Of a DNA stretch of 64,000 nucleotides, positions 44,232 through 54,100 are shown piece by piece (positions within the stretch are counted from its first letter, which is position 1; each line of letters starts with the position of its first letter). A program made the translations under genes and the position numbers. Under the pieces are notes generated by a model. The model did not search any database, was not told the origin of the DNA, and saw nothing but the letters and a program-made list of their open reading frames with translations. This DNA comes from Ancrocorticia sp047602305 (lineage in GTDB: Bacteria; Actinomycetota; Actinomycetes; Actinomycetales; Actinomycetaceae), in assembly GCA_047602305.1 (NCBI GenBank), contig JASGHO010000001.1, positions 3,596,001-3,660,000 on the forward strand, written 5' to 3'.

Positions 44232-44477
44232 AATGCCTCAGATTCTAGCGCCTCTGCGGGTCAGGATAGGCAAGTTACCTGGTGGCGTACGTGACGCGTC
44301 GGGTTTTGCGCGGTGCGGGTTACCGTGTTGTACGACGACGACGGCGCCGCGCCCTCCCGTTGTTCTAGCCGGGCGTTTGGCTCGATTTCTCGGTATCAGC
44401 GGTTGCGGTGCCGGGATGTGCCGTGCCGGGGTGTGGTTTGTGCGGTACGGCAAGGTGTCTGGTTGCTATCGCGGGAT

Positions 44478-44985
44478 ATTGGGTTTCGCATGAGAGCTTG
44501 CGTTGGCGCGTGCTGTAACCCGAGTTCTGGTGCGTAACCCGAGGTCTCGTACGTATCCCCATATTTCGCTCTAGCGTTGGAAACGACGAGCGGTCTGGCC
44601 CACCACAAAGGCGAACTATTGGGTTTCAGATGGGAGCTTGCTTTTGTGCGTGCTTGTAACCCGAGTTCTCGTACGTAACCACATATTTCGCCATAGCGTC
44701 CAAAACGACGAGCGGTCTGGCCCACCACAAAGGCGAACTATTGGGTTTGAAATGGGAGCTTGCTTTTGTGCGTGCTTGTAACCCAAGTTCTCGTAGGTAA
44801 CCACATATTTCGCCATAGCGGCGGGAACGGCAAGAGGGAGGGTGTTCGTTTGCTAAGGAGAGATATTGGGTTTCAGATGGGAGCTTGCTTTTGTGCGTGC
44901 TTGTAACCCGAGTTCTCGTAGGTAACCACATATTTCGCCATAGCGTCGAAAACGACAAGCGGTCCGGCCCACCGCGAAAGTGAAC
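44478..44985. repeat. Four tandem repeats of 122-140 bp
   Basis: Units beginning ATTGGGTTTC start at 44478, 44618, 44740 and 44864. Each contains GGGAGCTTGCTTTTGTGCGTG, GTAACC...GAGTTCTCGTA and CATATTTCGCCATAGCG; the first is the most diverged. The last unit runs into the deaD terminator, whose left arm belongs to the repeat. On the minus strand copies 2 and 4 hold a 22-codon frame starting MAKYVVTYENSGYKHAQ, without a ribosome-binding site. The remaining part of 44232-45076 shows no gene. Confidence 0.85.
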
Positions 44986-44994
44986 CGGACCGCT
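44958..44994 (-). terminator. Intrinsic terminator of the DEAD-box helicase gene
   Basis: A perfect 10-bp stem AGCGGTCCGG/CCGGACCGCT, followed on the minus strand by TTGTCGTTTTCG. Confidence 0.75.
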
Positions 44995-45076
44995 ACGTCA
45001 TTTGTGGGAAACACTGCTTGTCGGAATACGTGTCCTGTGGGAACGCGGGTGGAGGAACTCAGCCTTCGGCGCTAAC

Positions 45077-46771
45077 TCAGCCCTCGCCGCCCTCGGAGCG
45101 GCGCACGCGGCGGCGCTGACGGCTGCGGCGAGGAGCAGACTGCGCCTCGCCCTCGGGAGCACGGGCAGCCTCGGCGCGAGGAGCGCGCTCGGAACGCACC
45201 GATGGCTCAGCACGCTCAACCTGCGAACGGGCGCCACGGCCACCACGCGAGCGGCCACGGCCGGAACTGCGGGCGCCGTCGTCGTCACGACTATCACGCC
45301 CGTCACGTCCGCGACCACCGGAACGGCGGCCATCACCGCGGCCGTGACCACCCTGACCGCCGCGGCTACGACCGCCGCGACCAGCGGACTTGCCGGTCTC
45401 GCCGAGGTCTTCCAACTTCTCGGCGTTCAGGCCGGCGCGCAGGCGCTTCTCCACGGGGAGCTTGCCGGTGACGTCGGTGGGGATGTTGAGATCCGTGTAG
45501 AGGTGCTCGGAGGTGTGGTACGTCTCCAGTGGCTCGGGGTAGCCGAGGTTGAGGATCTTGTTGATGACGGACCAGCGGGGAGTGTCCTCCCAGTCCACGA
45601 AGGTGACCGCGGTGCCGGACTGGCCGGCGCGGCCGGTGCGGCCGATGCGGTGGATGTAAGTTTTCTCGTCCTCGGGGCACTGGTAGTTGATGACGTGGGT
45701 GACGTCGTCGACGTCGATGCCGCGGGCCGCCACGTCGGTGGCTACGAGAACGTCCACCTTGCCATTGCGGAAGGCGCGAAGTGCCTGCTCACGGGCGCCC
45801 TGGCCGAGGTCGCCATGCAAGGCGCCGGCAGCGAAACCGCGCTCGGTCAGCTCCTCGGCGAGGCGCGCGGCGGTGCGCTTGGTGCGAGTGAAAACGATGG
45901 TGAGACCGCGGCCCTCAGCCTGCAACACGCGCGCCACAACCTCTGCCTTGTTGAGCGCGTGGCAGCGGTAGACAACCTGCTGGGTGGTCTTGACCGTGGC
46001 GCCCTGATCATCAGGATCCTGGGCGCGAATGTGCGTGGGCTTGGACATGTAGCGGCGGGCCATCGCCACCACGGCGCCCGGCATCGTAGCCGAGAACAGC
46101 ATGGTGTGGCGGGTGGGAGGAGTGGAGGCGAGTAGCGTCTCGACGTCCTCAAGGAAGCCGAGGTCCAGCATTTCGTCGGCCTCGTCGAGCACCACGGTGC
46201 GGACGGCCGAAAGATCAAGCGACTTGTGACGCAGCAGGTCGATGAGACGTCCGGGAGTTCCCACAACGATCTCGGCGCCGCGTGCGAGCGACTCCTGCTG
46301 CGGCTCGTATGCACGGCCACCGTACACCTCGACGAAACGCAGGTTGCGATTCTTGGCGGCGAACATCAGCTCGGTGGCCACCTGCTTGGCGAGCTCACGA
46401 GTAGGCAGAACCACGAGGCCCTGCGGCTTGCCCTGGAGGTGCTCCGGGATGGCGTCCCAGCCCTCGTCGTCACGACCGGAGGTGTTCTCCAGCATCGGGA
46501 TACCGAAGCCGAGAGTCTTGCCGGTGCCGGTCTTGGCCTGGCCGATGATGTCGTGGCGCTTGAGAGCCACGGGCAGCGTCAGCGCCTGGATGGGGAAAGG
46601 ATGAATAATGCCCTTTTCGGCAAGTGCGCTGGTGATAGCTTCGGAGACCCCGAAATCCGCGAACGACTTCTCCTCAAGACCCTCACCCTTACCGGTGATA
46701 TCAGCCTTGACCTCATTGACCTTGGGCATGGTTGCTGCCGACGAATCGACAATTCCAGAGCTAGTGCTCAA
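45077..46771 (-). CDS. DEAD-box ATP-dependent RNA helicase
   Basis: It unwinds RNA duplexes, as in ribosome assembly, mRNA decay or cold response. The full motif set is present: FADFGVSEAITSALAEKG with Q motif, AKTGTGKTLGFGIP, PTRELAKQV, TPGRLIDLL, VLDEADEMLDLG, LFSATMPG, VATDVAARGIDVDDVTHVINY and YIHRIGRTGRAG. The last 130 residues are Arg/Gly-rich, a usual RNA-binding tail. I prefer the TTG at 46771, since AAAAGGAATACAGA lies directly before it; MPKVNEV at 46729 is the alternative. This would be 564 residues. Confidence 0.93.
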   Translation of the reverse strand: MSTSSGIVDSSAATMPKVNEVKADITGKGEGLEEKSFADFGVSEAITSALAEKGIIHPFPIQALTLPVALKRHDIIGQAKTGTGKTLGFGIPMLENTSGRDDEGWDAIPEHLQGKPQGLVVLPTRELAKQVATELMFAAKNRNLRFVEVYGGRAYEPQQESLARGAEIVVGTPGRLIDLLRHKSLDLSAVRTVVLDEADEMLDLGFLEDVETLLASTPPTRHTMLFSATMPGAVVAMARRYMSKPTHIRAQDPDDQGATVKTTQQVVYRCHALNKAEVVARVLQAEGRGLTIVFTRTKRTAARLAEELTERGFAAGALHGDLGQGAREQALRAFRNGKVDVLVATDVAARGIDVDDVTHVINYQCPEDEKTYIHRIGRTGRAGQSGTAVTFVDWEDTPRWSVINKILNLGYPEPLETYHTSEHLYTDLNIPTDVTGKLPVEKRLRAGLNAEKLEDLGETGKSAGRGGRSRGGQGGHGRGDGRRSGGRGRDGRDSRDDDGARSSGRGRSRGGRGARSQVERAEPSVRSERAPRAEAARAPEGEAQSAPRRSRQRRRVRRSEGGEG

Positions 46772-46940
46772 ATCTGTATTCCTTTTCGTTTCGGCGCGCC
46801 ATGAACAAATGCGCCGCATCGGGGCAGCCGATCGTAAAAGGACTGAAAGTCACGCGGTGGGGGCGGCGGGCTCACCCACCGGTGCATTCTCTGGACTTGA
46901 CGAGACGACCGGTCAACCAGTACCCGGCCAGTCTAATGCA

Positions 46941-46969
46941 AACGCCCCACGGGGATTCCGTGGGGCGTT
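46941..46969 (-). terminator. Intrinsic terminator after the DUF3107 gene
   Basis: A perfect 12-bp stem AACGCCCCACGG/CCGTGGGGCGTT with a five-base loop, followed on the minus strand by TTGCATT. Apart from this hairpin the 46772-47173 gap shows nothing I can name. Confidence 0.8.
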
Positions 46970-47173
46970 GAGTATCACACGAGGGTGTTGGGTTGGTGGG
47001 GCGGCGGGAGCTTTTCGACGACGACGAAGCGACTCGCGATGCCCTGACGCCCCGGGTGGTTAGGTGCCGGTGGTTGAGTGTGGGACGGGCGCGTTAGTTC
47101 AGCGTGTCGGTTGCGCGGCGTGGGTGTGCCAGTTGCGCAGCGCTAGCCTGCTTGGTTCAGCAGGGCGAGCGCA

Positions 47174-47401
47174 TCAGTTGAGCAGACCAAATCCGACCCG
47201 ACGCGGCTGCACCGACGCAACCTCCACATATCCAATGGCGTCAGCTGGGACGATCACCGAGCGACCAGACGAATCGGAGAGTTCGAGCGGTAGACCAAGG
47301 CCCAGTGCATTCTTGACAGCCTTGTCCAGTTCCTCGGCGGTGAGGTCAATATCGAGGTTGAGTTCGCGGGCGACGTTGCGCACACCGATGTTGATTTCCA
47401 T
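47174..47401 (-). CDS. DUF3107 small conserved actinobacterial protein
   Basis: This 75-residue protein, MEINIGVRNVARELNLDIDL, then EELDKAVKNAL and GRSVIVPADAIGYVEV, fits DUF3107 (TB9.4/Rv3208A type), of unknown function. CAAGGAGAACTC precedes the ATG at 47401. In mycobacteria it also sits near the AdnAB and DEAD-helicase genes, so the gene order is conserved. Confidence 0.87.
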   Translation of the reverse strand: MEINIGVRNVARELNLDIDLTAEELDKAVKNALGLGLPLELSDSSGRSVIVPADAIGYVEVASVQPRRVGFGLLN

Positions 47402-47663
47402 GAGTTCTCCTTGAGTCCAAAGTGGATTGGGCAGGGCCGGTGGGCAGGATCCGATGGGTTGAGCCACGCCCGAATCACGTCCGAATATGCTTTTCCTGAC
47501 GCCAGCTTATCGCTCGCACTAGCTCGGGATGGCTTTTGGGGCGCGCTGTTCATCCTTGGCCGAAACTCTGGTTCGGTTGGGGGTTGGAGTGCGGGGACTG
47601 AAGCACCACCGCATCCCTGGAGCGCGGGGCCCGGAGCACCGTATGCAAAGAATTGAGGAAAAT

Positions 47664-47747
47664 GGAAAGGGTTGAGGCATTTTGCCGCGTCCACACGCTC
47701 AATCCTTTCCAAAAAACTCAATCCTTTCCAAAAAACTCAATCCTTTG
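47664..47747. repeat. Short AT-rich repeats upstream of adnA
   Basis: CTCAATCCTTTCCAAAAAA occurs at 47698 and 47717, with a partial third at 47736. An inverted near-copy, GGAAAGGGTTGAG, lies at 47664-47676. They fall in the 533-base divergent gap between DUF3107 and adnA, and the rest of that gap shows no gene. Confidence 0.7.
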
Positions 47748-47934
47748 AGGAGCGTGAGGTCGGGGTGTGGTCCTGGGTGACGGGCCCGAAACTCGTGGCG
47801 ATACGCCGTCGTCGTTCTATCGATGCAAAACGTGTCGGAGGTGGCGGGTAGAGTCGAGAAGTCAGCAGCAGAGAAGAGATTGCGCAGTCGCCCAAGATGT
47901 ATTGGCGCGATCTCTAGGTAACTAAGGAGCGGGC

Positions 47935-50900
47935 ATGGTTTCCCTCGCACCATCCATCGGCATTGCCGAGTTGGATGAAACGCAGCGCAGTGCGCTCGAG
48001 GCGTGCGTGCCCGCGTGTCGGGTGAGTGTGGTCGGTGCGCCCGGAACGGGAAAGACGTCCGTACTCTCCGCGCTCGTGCAGCGCGAAGTTCTGCGTGCCC
48101 AGGAGCTTGGGCGCGCACAGATGCCCCGAATTGCGATTCTCACACAGGATCGCCGCGCCGCTTCCGAGTTGCGTTCGCGCATCTCGCTCGCGCTGGGTGG
48201 CCTGCCCGAAACCGTCTCGATTCAGACCCTCACCGCATTCTCCTTCACTCTCGTTCAGACGTACGCGCAGGCCGTCGGGCGCCGCGATCCCGAGTTGATT
48301 TCGGGCCCTGATGAGGACGCGATGCTTGCGGATATCCTGCTGGATTCGGCGAGCGGGATTGATTTTCCGCATTTTGTCGACGACGACGTCCGCGCCCTCC
48401 CCGCTTTTCGTGCCGAGATTCGCAACCTGGTGACGCGGGCGGTCGAACTGGGATACGGTCCTGATGATTTGGAGCGATTGGGCGCGCAGAGAAACGAGCC
48501 GATGTGGGTGTCGGGGGCGCAGGTGATGCGCGCCTACGATCTGCTGGTCACGGCGCGCGATGCTTTCGCGGGAGATTCCAGTGCACCTGATCGCCTCGAT
48601 CACGCTCAGTTGGTGGGCGCTGCGGCGGCGCTGCTGTCGCGCTGGGAGAGGAATGTTCAGGGCACCCCGATGGGGGCGGCGAAGATGATTTCGCGTCCGC
48701 GCTGGGATTGGATCTTGGTGGACGATATTCAGAATGCGCCACGCTCCATCCTTTATCTGTTGGCAGAGCTTGCTCGCGACGGCGCTGCGCTCGTGACGGC
48801 TGGCGATCCGGACAGCGCGGTGCAGGGGTTCCGCGGTGGTGTGGCCTCGCTTCCTGGCGACGTGCTGGCACCTGAGCCTGATGGCTTGGGCTGTGCGCCG
48901 GTGTTTCTTGGGCGTCGCCATCGGGGCGGCGAAGCCATTGCCGACCTTGCAGACAATCTGACGCAGCGGATTCGGGTGGGCGGTGGTCTGGTCACCCATC
49001 GGCGTCCGGCTGCCGAAGAAGTGGGACTGGATCTCGCCGAGGGAATCACGGATCTGGTGTCGGGGCTGCGATTTGTGCACGGGGAGGAAGAGACCGCGGC
49101 GATTGCCCGCACCTTGCGCACGATTCACCACCGCGAGGGTGTGGAGTATTCGCGTATGGCCGTTATTACTCGTTCGCGCGGTGCCCATGCGGCATTGCGG
49201 CGTTCGCTGATCCGGCGCGGTGTGCCGGTGGAGCAGATTGGCTCCGATCAGCCGTTGCGTTTCCACCCGGCTGTGGCTTCGCTCCTCGACCTGGTGCGGC
49301 TCGCGCTGCACATTCCCGGCGAGGACGGGTTGCCCACGCTGCGGTCGGTGCTGGTCTCGCCCATCATTGGAATTGATCCGTTGCACCTGCGGCGCATGTG
49401 CCGCACGCTGCGTGGCTACGAGATTGCAAGCGGGGGTGGCCGGAACGAGGATCGGTTGCTGGAGTTGGTTCTTGGCGGGCCACAGGCGCTCTTGGATCTG
49501 GCACCGCAGGGTGTCATGGATCTGGTGGCGGCCTCGCGGGTGATCATGGGGATTCGCCGCATTGCGGCGCAGTCGGCGCGGCAGGCCGAGGAGGTGTTGT
49601 GGGCAGCGTGGGACGGCAGTGGCAAGTCTGATCTGTGGCGTGATCAGGCGTTGCGCAATGGTCTGGTGGGCGACCACGCGGATTCCTCCCTCGACGCGAT
49701 CATTCAGCTGTTCCGTGTGGCCCAGCGCATGGCGGATCGAGAACCGGATGTGACAATCGAGAGCCTGTTGCGGGAGCTCTCCGTCCAGGATCTGCCGGAG
49801 GATTCCATTGCTCGTACGGGATCGGTCAACGATGCCGTGTCACTCACCACGCCGTCGGCTTCGCAGGGCCGGGAATGGGACGTCGTCGTTATCGCCGGGC
49901 TGCAAGATGGGGTGTGGCCGAACCTACGGTTGCGCGATACCTATACCCACACCACGCGGCTCGCGCAGATCGCGACGGGGCGTGAGGCGCCGGGAACCAG
50001 TGCGGAGCGTCAGCGCTTCGAGGCTTTCCAGGATGTTTTGGACGACGAACTGCGCCAGTTGCATCACGCGATTGGGAGGGCCCGTCAGCAGCTTATTGTC
50101 ACCTGTGTGGAGTCCGACGACGCCCAGCCGTCGCGTTTTTTCGAAGCCATGGGTTTTGTGTACGAGGAGGAAGTTGAGGCAGCGCGGGAAAGTGCTGCTC
50201 GCGAGAGCGCCCCGGTACTTCGTGCGCCGTGTGCTCAGCATTCCGAGTTGGATATGGCTGGTCTGGTGGGGCAATTGCGGCGAGGCCTGCGCCGAGATGA
50301 AACGCGTGAGGCGGCGGAGGCCACCTTGCAGCGGTTGCGGGCCGCGGGTGTTCCCGAGGCTCAGCCATACATGTGGTTCGATGAACTCGCGGTGACTCCG
50401 AATGTGGAGGTGGGGGTGGCTGAACCGGTGCATGTGTCGCCGTCGCGCGTGGAGAAACTGCTGGCGTGCCCGCTGCAAGGATTCCTCTCCTCGTCCGGAG
50501 GTGAGAGCAGTGACGATCGGGGAGCGGCCCAGGTGGGTACGCTCATCCATTCGCTCGCCGAGGAACTCCCGCACGGTAGCGAAGCCGAACTCATGGCGAG
50601 TTTCGAGCGTAAGTGGCGAGCTGAGTTCGAGGAGCCGGAGTCCAGCTACGAGGCCTACCGCGAGTACCTGCACGGCCAGGAACTGGTGCGGAATCTGGCG
50701 CTCTACCTTGCCGCTCATCCCGAGGATGTCGAGACGGAGCAGCGTGTGCGGGTGGATGTGTCGGAGGATGTGGCCCTCAGTGCTTCCTTTGACCGCGTTG
50801 TGCGAACTCCCGAGGGAGTGGTGATCGCCGACTTCAAAACCGGCAAGGTTCGCCCCACCAAAGCGGAGGTGGTGGACCACGTCCAGATGCAGCTCTACCA

Positions 50901-51174
50901 GTGGGCGGCGAGCCAGTTGCCTGCATACGAGCGAGTCGCCGGAGCGGAGCTGGTGTTCCTTGGGCGGCTCATGAAACGCGAGAATATGCCGGCCGTGGAT
51001 GTACAGCCCGCGCTCGATGAGACGGGCATGGCGCGCGCTACCGAACGCATCAATGAGGCGGCGCGGGTGCTCGCTGCTTCCGAATTCCCTGCCAATCCCA
51101 GTGATGCCACCTGCCGTAATTGCCAGTTCCTTGCTGTGTGCCCGGCCAAGCCCGAAGGAAGGATGTTCTCATGA
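47935..51174 (+). CDS. adnA: AdnA, subunit of the AdnAB helicase-nuclease
   Basis: AdnAB resects DNA double-strand ends in actinobacteria, taking the place of RecBCD. This 1079-residue subunit has a Walker A VVGAPGTGKTSVLSALV near residue 35 and a deviating Walker B WILVDDIQNAP (DDIQ for the usual DExQ). Helicase motifs include FHPAVASLLDL and SASQGREWDVVVIAGL. At the C-terminus a RecB-like nuclease domain has VVIADFKTGKVRPTK and HVQMQLYQWA, with an iron-sulfur type set CP near 840 and CRNCQFLAVCP at the end. The weak motor fits AdnA as the lesser ATPase. GGAGCGGGC precedes the ATG. It overlaps adnB by four bases. Confidence 0.9.
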   Translation: MVSLAPSIGIAELDETQRSALEACVPACRVSVVGAPGTGKTSVLSALVQREVLRAQELGRAQMPRIAILTQDRRAASELRSRISLALGGLPETVSIQTLTAFSFTLVQTYAQAVGRRDPELISGPDEDAMLADILLDSASGIDFPHFVDDDVRALPAFRAEIRNLVTRAVELGYGPDDLERLGAQRNEPMWVSGAQVMRAYDLLVTARDAFAGDSSAPDRLDHAQLVGAAAALLSRWERNVQGTPMGAAKMISRPRWDWILVDDIQNAPRSILYLLAELARDGAALVTAGDPDSAVQGFRGGVASLPGDVLAPEPDGLGCAPVFLGRRHRGGEAIADLADNLTQRIRVGGGLVTHRRPAAEEVGLDLAEGITDLVSGLRFVHGEEETAAIARTLRTIHHREGVEYSRMAVITRSRGAHAALRRSLIRRGVPVEQIGSDQPLRFHPAVASLLDLVRLALHIPGEDGLPTLRSVLVSPIIGIDPLHLRRMCRTLRGYEIASGGGRNEDRLLELVLGGPQALLDLAPQGVMDLVAASRVIMGIRRIAAQSARQAEEVLWAAWDGSGKSDLWRDQALRNGLVGDHADSSLDAIIQLFRVAQRMADREPDVTIESLLRELSVQDLPEDSIARTGSVNDAVSLTTPSASQGREWDVVVIAGLQDGVWPNLRLRDTYTHTTRLAQIATGREAPGTSAERQRFEAFQDVLDDELRQLHHAIGRARQQLIVTCVESDDAQPSRFFEAMGFVYEEEVEAARESAARESAPVLRAPCAQHSELDMAGLVGQLRRGLRRDETREAAEATLQRLRAAGVPEAQPYMWFDELAVTPNVEVGVAEPVHVSPSRVEKLLACPLQGFLSSSGGESSDDRGAAQVGTLIHSLAEELPHGSEAELMASFERKWRAEFEEPESSYEAYREYLHGQELVRNLALYLAAHPEDVETEQRVRVDVSEDVALSASFDRVVRTPEGVVIADFKTGKVRPTKAEVVDHVQMQLYQWAASQLPAYERVAGAELVFLGRLMKRENMPAVDVQPALDETGMARATERINEAARVLAASEFPANPSDATCRNCQFLAVCPAKPEGRMFS

Positions 51175-54100
51175 GCCGTTATGACGAGATCATGCAGATC
51201 CTCAACGCTAAGTTCCCGCCCACGCAGCAGCAGCGGGCCGTCATTGAGTCCACGGCGCCGGGAATTCTCGTGGTGGCGGGCGCGGGGTCCGGTAAGACGG
51301 CCACGATGGTCAACCGAATTGCCTACAACATTGCCATCAAGTCGGTGCGGCCGGGCGAGGTCCTCGGCCTCACCTTCACGCGTAAGGCTGCGGGGGAGCT
51401 GGCTGAGCGCGTGGATCGTGCGCTTGCGAAGCTGCGCCGCGCCGGGGTGGGCACGGATGTGGATCCGCGCGACGATCTCGACCGGCCGGTCATCGCCACC
51501 TACAACTCCTTCGCCTCGGAGATTGCATCGAGTTACGGAATGCTCATTGGAGCCGACCCCGCCGCGCGCCTCATCACCGACGCCGAGCGTTGGCAGATCA
51601 TGCGTGACATTGTCGAGACGTGGCCCCACACCGGCGATGAGGATCCCTTCCACGGGAGTTCCCCAAGTTCCATCACCAACATCGCTCTGACGATGGCCGC
51701 CGCGCTCATCGACAATCAGTGCTCCACGGATGAAGCGCGCATCTTCTTTGATCTTGAACTCGAGGCGTTGGACGCGTTCGGAGAGGACAAGGCGCGTTTC
51801 AAGAACGCCAAAGATGCCTCGGCACATTGGACGCAGCTGCGCGGCGGCGATTCGCTTCGCGTGCGCCGGGCCGCATTGGACATCGTGGACGCCTACTTGG
51901 GCCGCAAGCGGGAACTGGGAGTCGTCGAATTCGCCGACCAGGTGGCGATTGCCGCCAACGTGCTGCGAGCTTTTCCGGCCCTCGGGCAGGAACTTGCCGG
52001 GCGTTACAGGCTCGTCCTCCTCGACGAGTACCAGGACACCTCGATCAACCAGGCCGAGTTCCTGGCCCAGGCGCTCGCGCCCATGATGGATGCGGGCGAT
52101 GCTGCTGGTGAGGAACGTGGGGGACGTGCTGGTGAGGATCACGGCGGTCATGATGGGGCCGATGGCGTAGCAGATCTACCGTCGGATGACGTATCGACAA
52201 ATGTCGATACGGATTCTCAAGGGGATGAAGATTCTTCGTGGGGCGATGAGGAAGTTCCGCAGTCGCCGCGTGGTTCTTGTACCGTTCGCAGGCCTCGCTC
52301 TGTGTGTGCGGTTGGCGACCCGCGTCAGGCTATCTATGGTTGGCGTGGCGCCAGCGCTAACGCGCTGGCGGACTTCGAGCACGAGTTCGGACGCAGGCTG
52401 GGCGGCATCGACACACTCTCGCTTACCACTTCATTCCGCAATGATGATGCCATTCTTGCTGCCGCCAACGCGGTAGCGGAAGGTATCGAGGCTCAGGCCC
52501 TGACCGTCGCCGAGTTGAAGCCGCGGCCAAACTCTGGCCCGGGCCGCGTCGTCGAGATCCGAACGCTGCTGCGCGAGGACTCTTACCGCGCGATCGCGTG
52601 GCGTATCCGTGACGTGATGCGGGCGGTTGCTGCCGATCACGAGCGCGACGGCGCTGAAATCGCCGTGCTGTGCCGCAAGCACAGCTACGAGGACCTGCTT
52701 GTTGCCGCCTTGGCGGAACTGGAGATCCCCTACGAAATTGTGGGAGGCGAGAGCCTGATCAGACGCCCCGAAGTGTTGACCATTCGCGCTGCGCTCGCGG
52801 TGGTGGCCACCCCGGGGAGGAATGATCAACTGTTGCGTCTGCTGACGCTGCTCGGTATCGGCAGCTCCGATCTGCGTGCCCTGCGAGCGTGGTCGGGAGA
52901 GATTGCGGCGCGTGAGATTGCCAAGGCGGGCTCGTCTCTCTCCCCACGAGATGAGCAGAGCCTGGTGGAGGCGGCCACCTACCTCCCTCCCGAGGAGTGG
53001 GCTCCCCGCCATGGCCCCGGACTGAGCCCGGAAAGCCGCGAGCGGCTCTCCTTCCTCTCCGATGCCCTCGCGGAGCTTCGCGCCAGCATCCATGCGCCGC
53101 TGGCGGACCTCATCGCCCAGACGGCACGCCACTTTGGCCTCGACCTCACCGCCGCTGTGCGCTCCACTGGCGCCCAGCGTGTACGCACCTCACTCGATTC
53201 CTTCATCGCCTTGGGTGATTCCTTTGAGACCAGCCACCCGGGCTCCTCCCTCCTTGATTTCCTTGTCTGGCTGGACGCCTCAGATGCCCGCGAACATGGC
53301 GGCGAAGAGGAAGCTGGCGAGGACGCTGTCCGGGTGGATGAAGAAATAGAGGTGCACGCCGGCGTCGTTCAAATCATGACGGTGCACGCCGCCAAGGGGT
53401 TGGAGTGGCGCGATCTCGTCGTCGTCCCAGAAGTGGTGGACAGGGAGTTCTCGGACATCACAACCAACGTCAAAGCGTGGCCGCAGAACTCGTCCGTGTT
53501 CCCGTTCCCGCTGCGCGCCGATAGAAAATACCTGCCGCAGTTCGAGATCGCCGAATGCGCGGACAAGTTCGAAGCGGGGGAGGCCTACCTCGATTTCAAG
53601 CGGAACCAGCTCACCGCCTACGAAAGCCAGGAGGCACGCAGGCTTGCCTATGTGGCATTCACTCGCTCGCAGGCGGAGCTGCTCGTTGCCGGATACGGAC
53701 TGAAGAACCGTGAGGAGGTCAAGCGGCTGAAGGAGGAAGCCGGTGCGGTGCCCCTCAAAGCGCGTTCCAGCTACCTGGAGGACATGCGGGCGCGAGCCAC
53801 CGTGACACCAATTGCCGAGGTGGCGGGCTCGCATTGGCCAGCAGAACTCGTCGCCGAGGTGGGTGAGAACATGGCGCTGAACGAGCTCGTGGCCGTGCTC
53901 GGGGAAGAGACCGTCGTGACGCAAGGTCTGCCGGAGATTCCTCATTACGAGGAGCTCACGGACCTGGTCCGTTGGCCCTCGGACGTGCCGCGCTCCTTTG
54001 GCGATCTGGCGCCGGTGGCCGGGGATGGTGACCCGGGTGAATGGGAGTGGCAGGCGGACGTGCTCCTTTCGGAACGAGAGATTTCTGACGAGGCGTCCTT

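Noticed and set aside
47935..51174. The altered Walker B of AdnA as a sign of gene decay
   Set aside because: AdnA is the weaker motor in known AdnAB enzymes, and the remaining motifs are intact.
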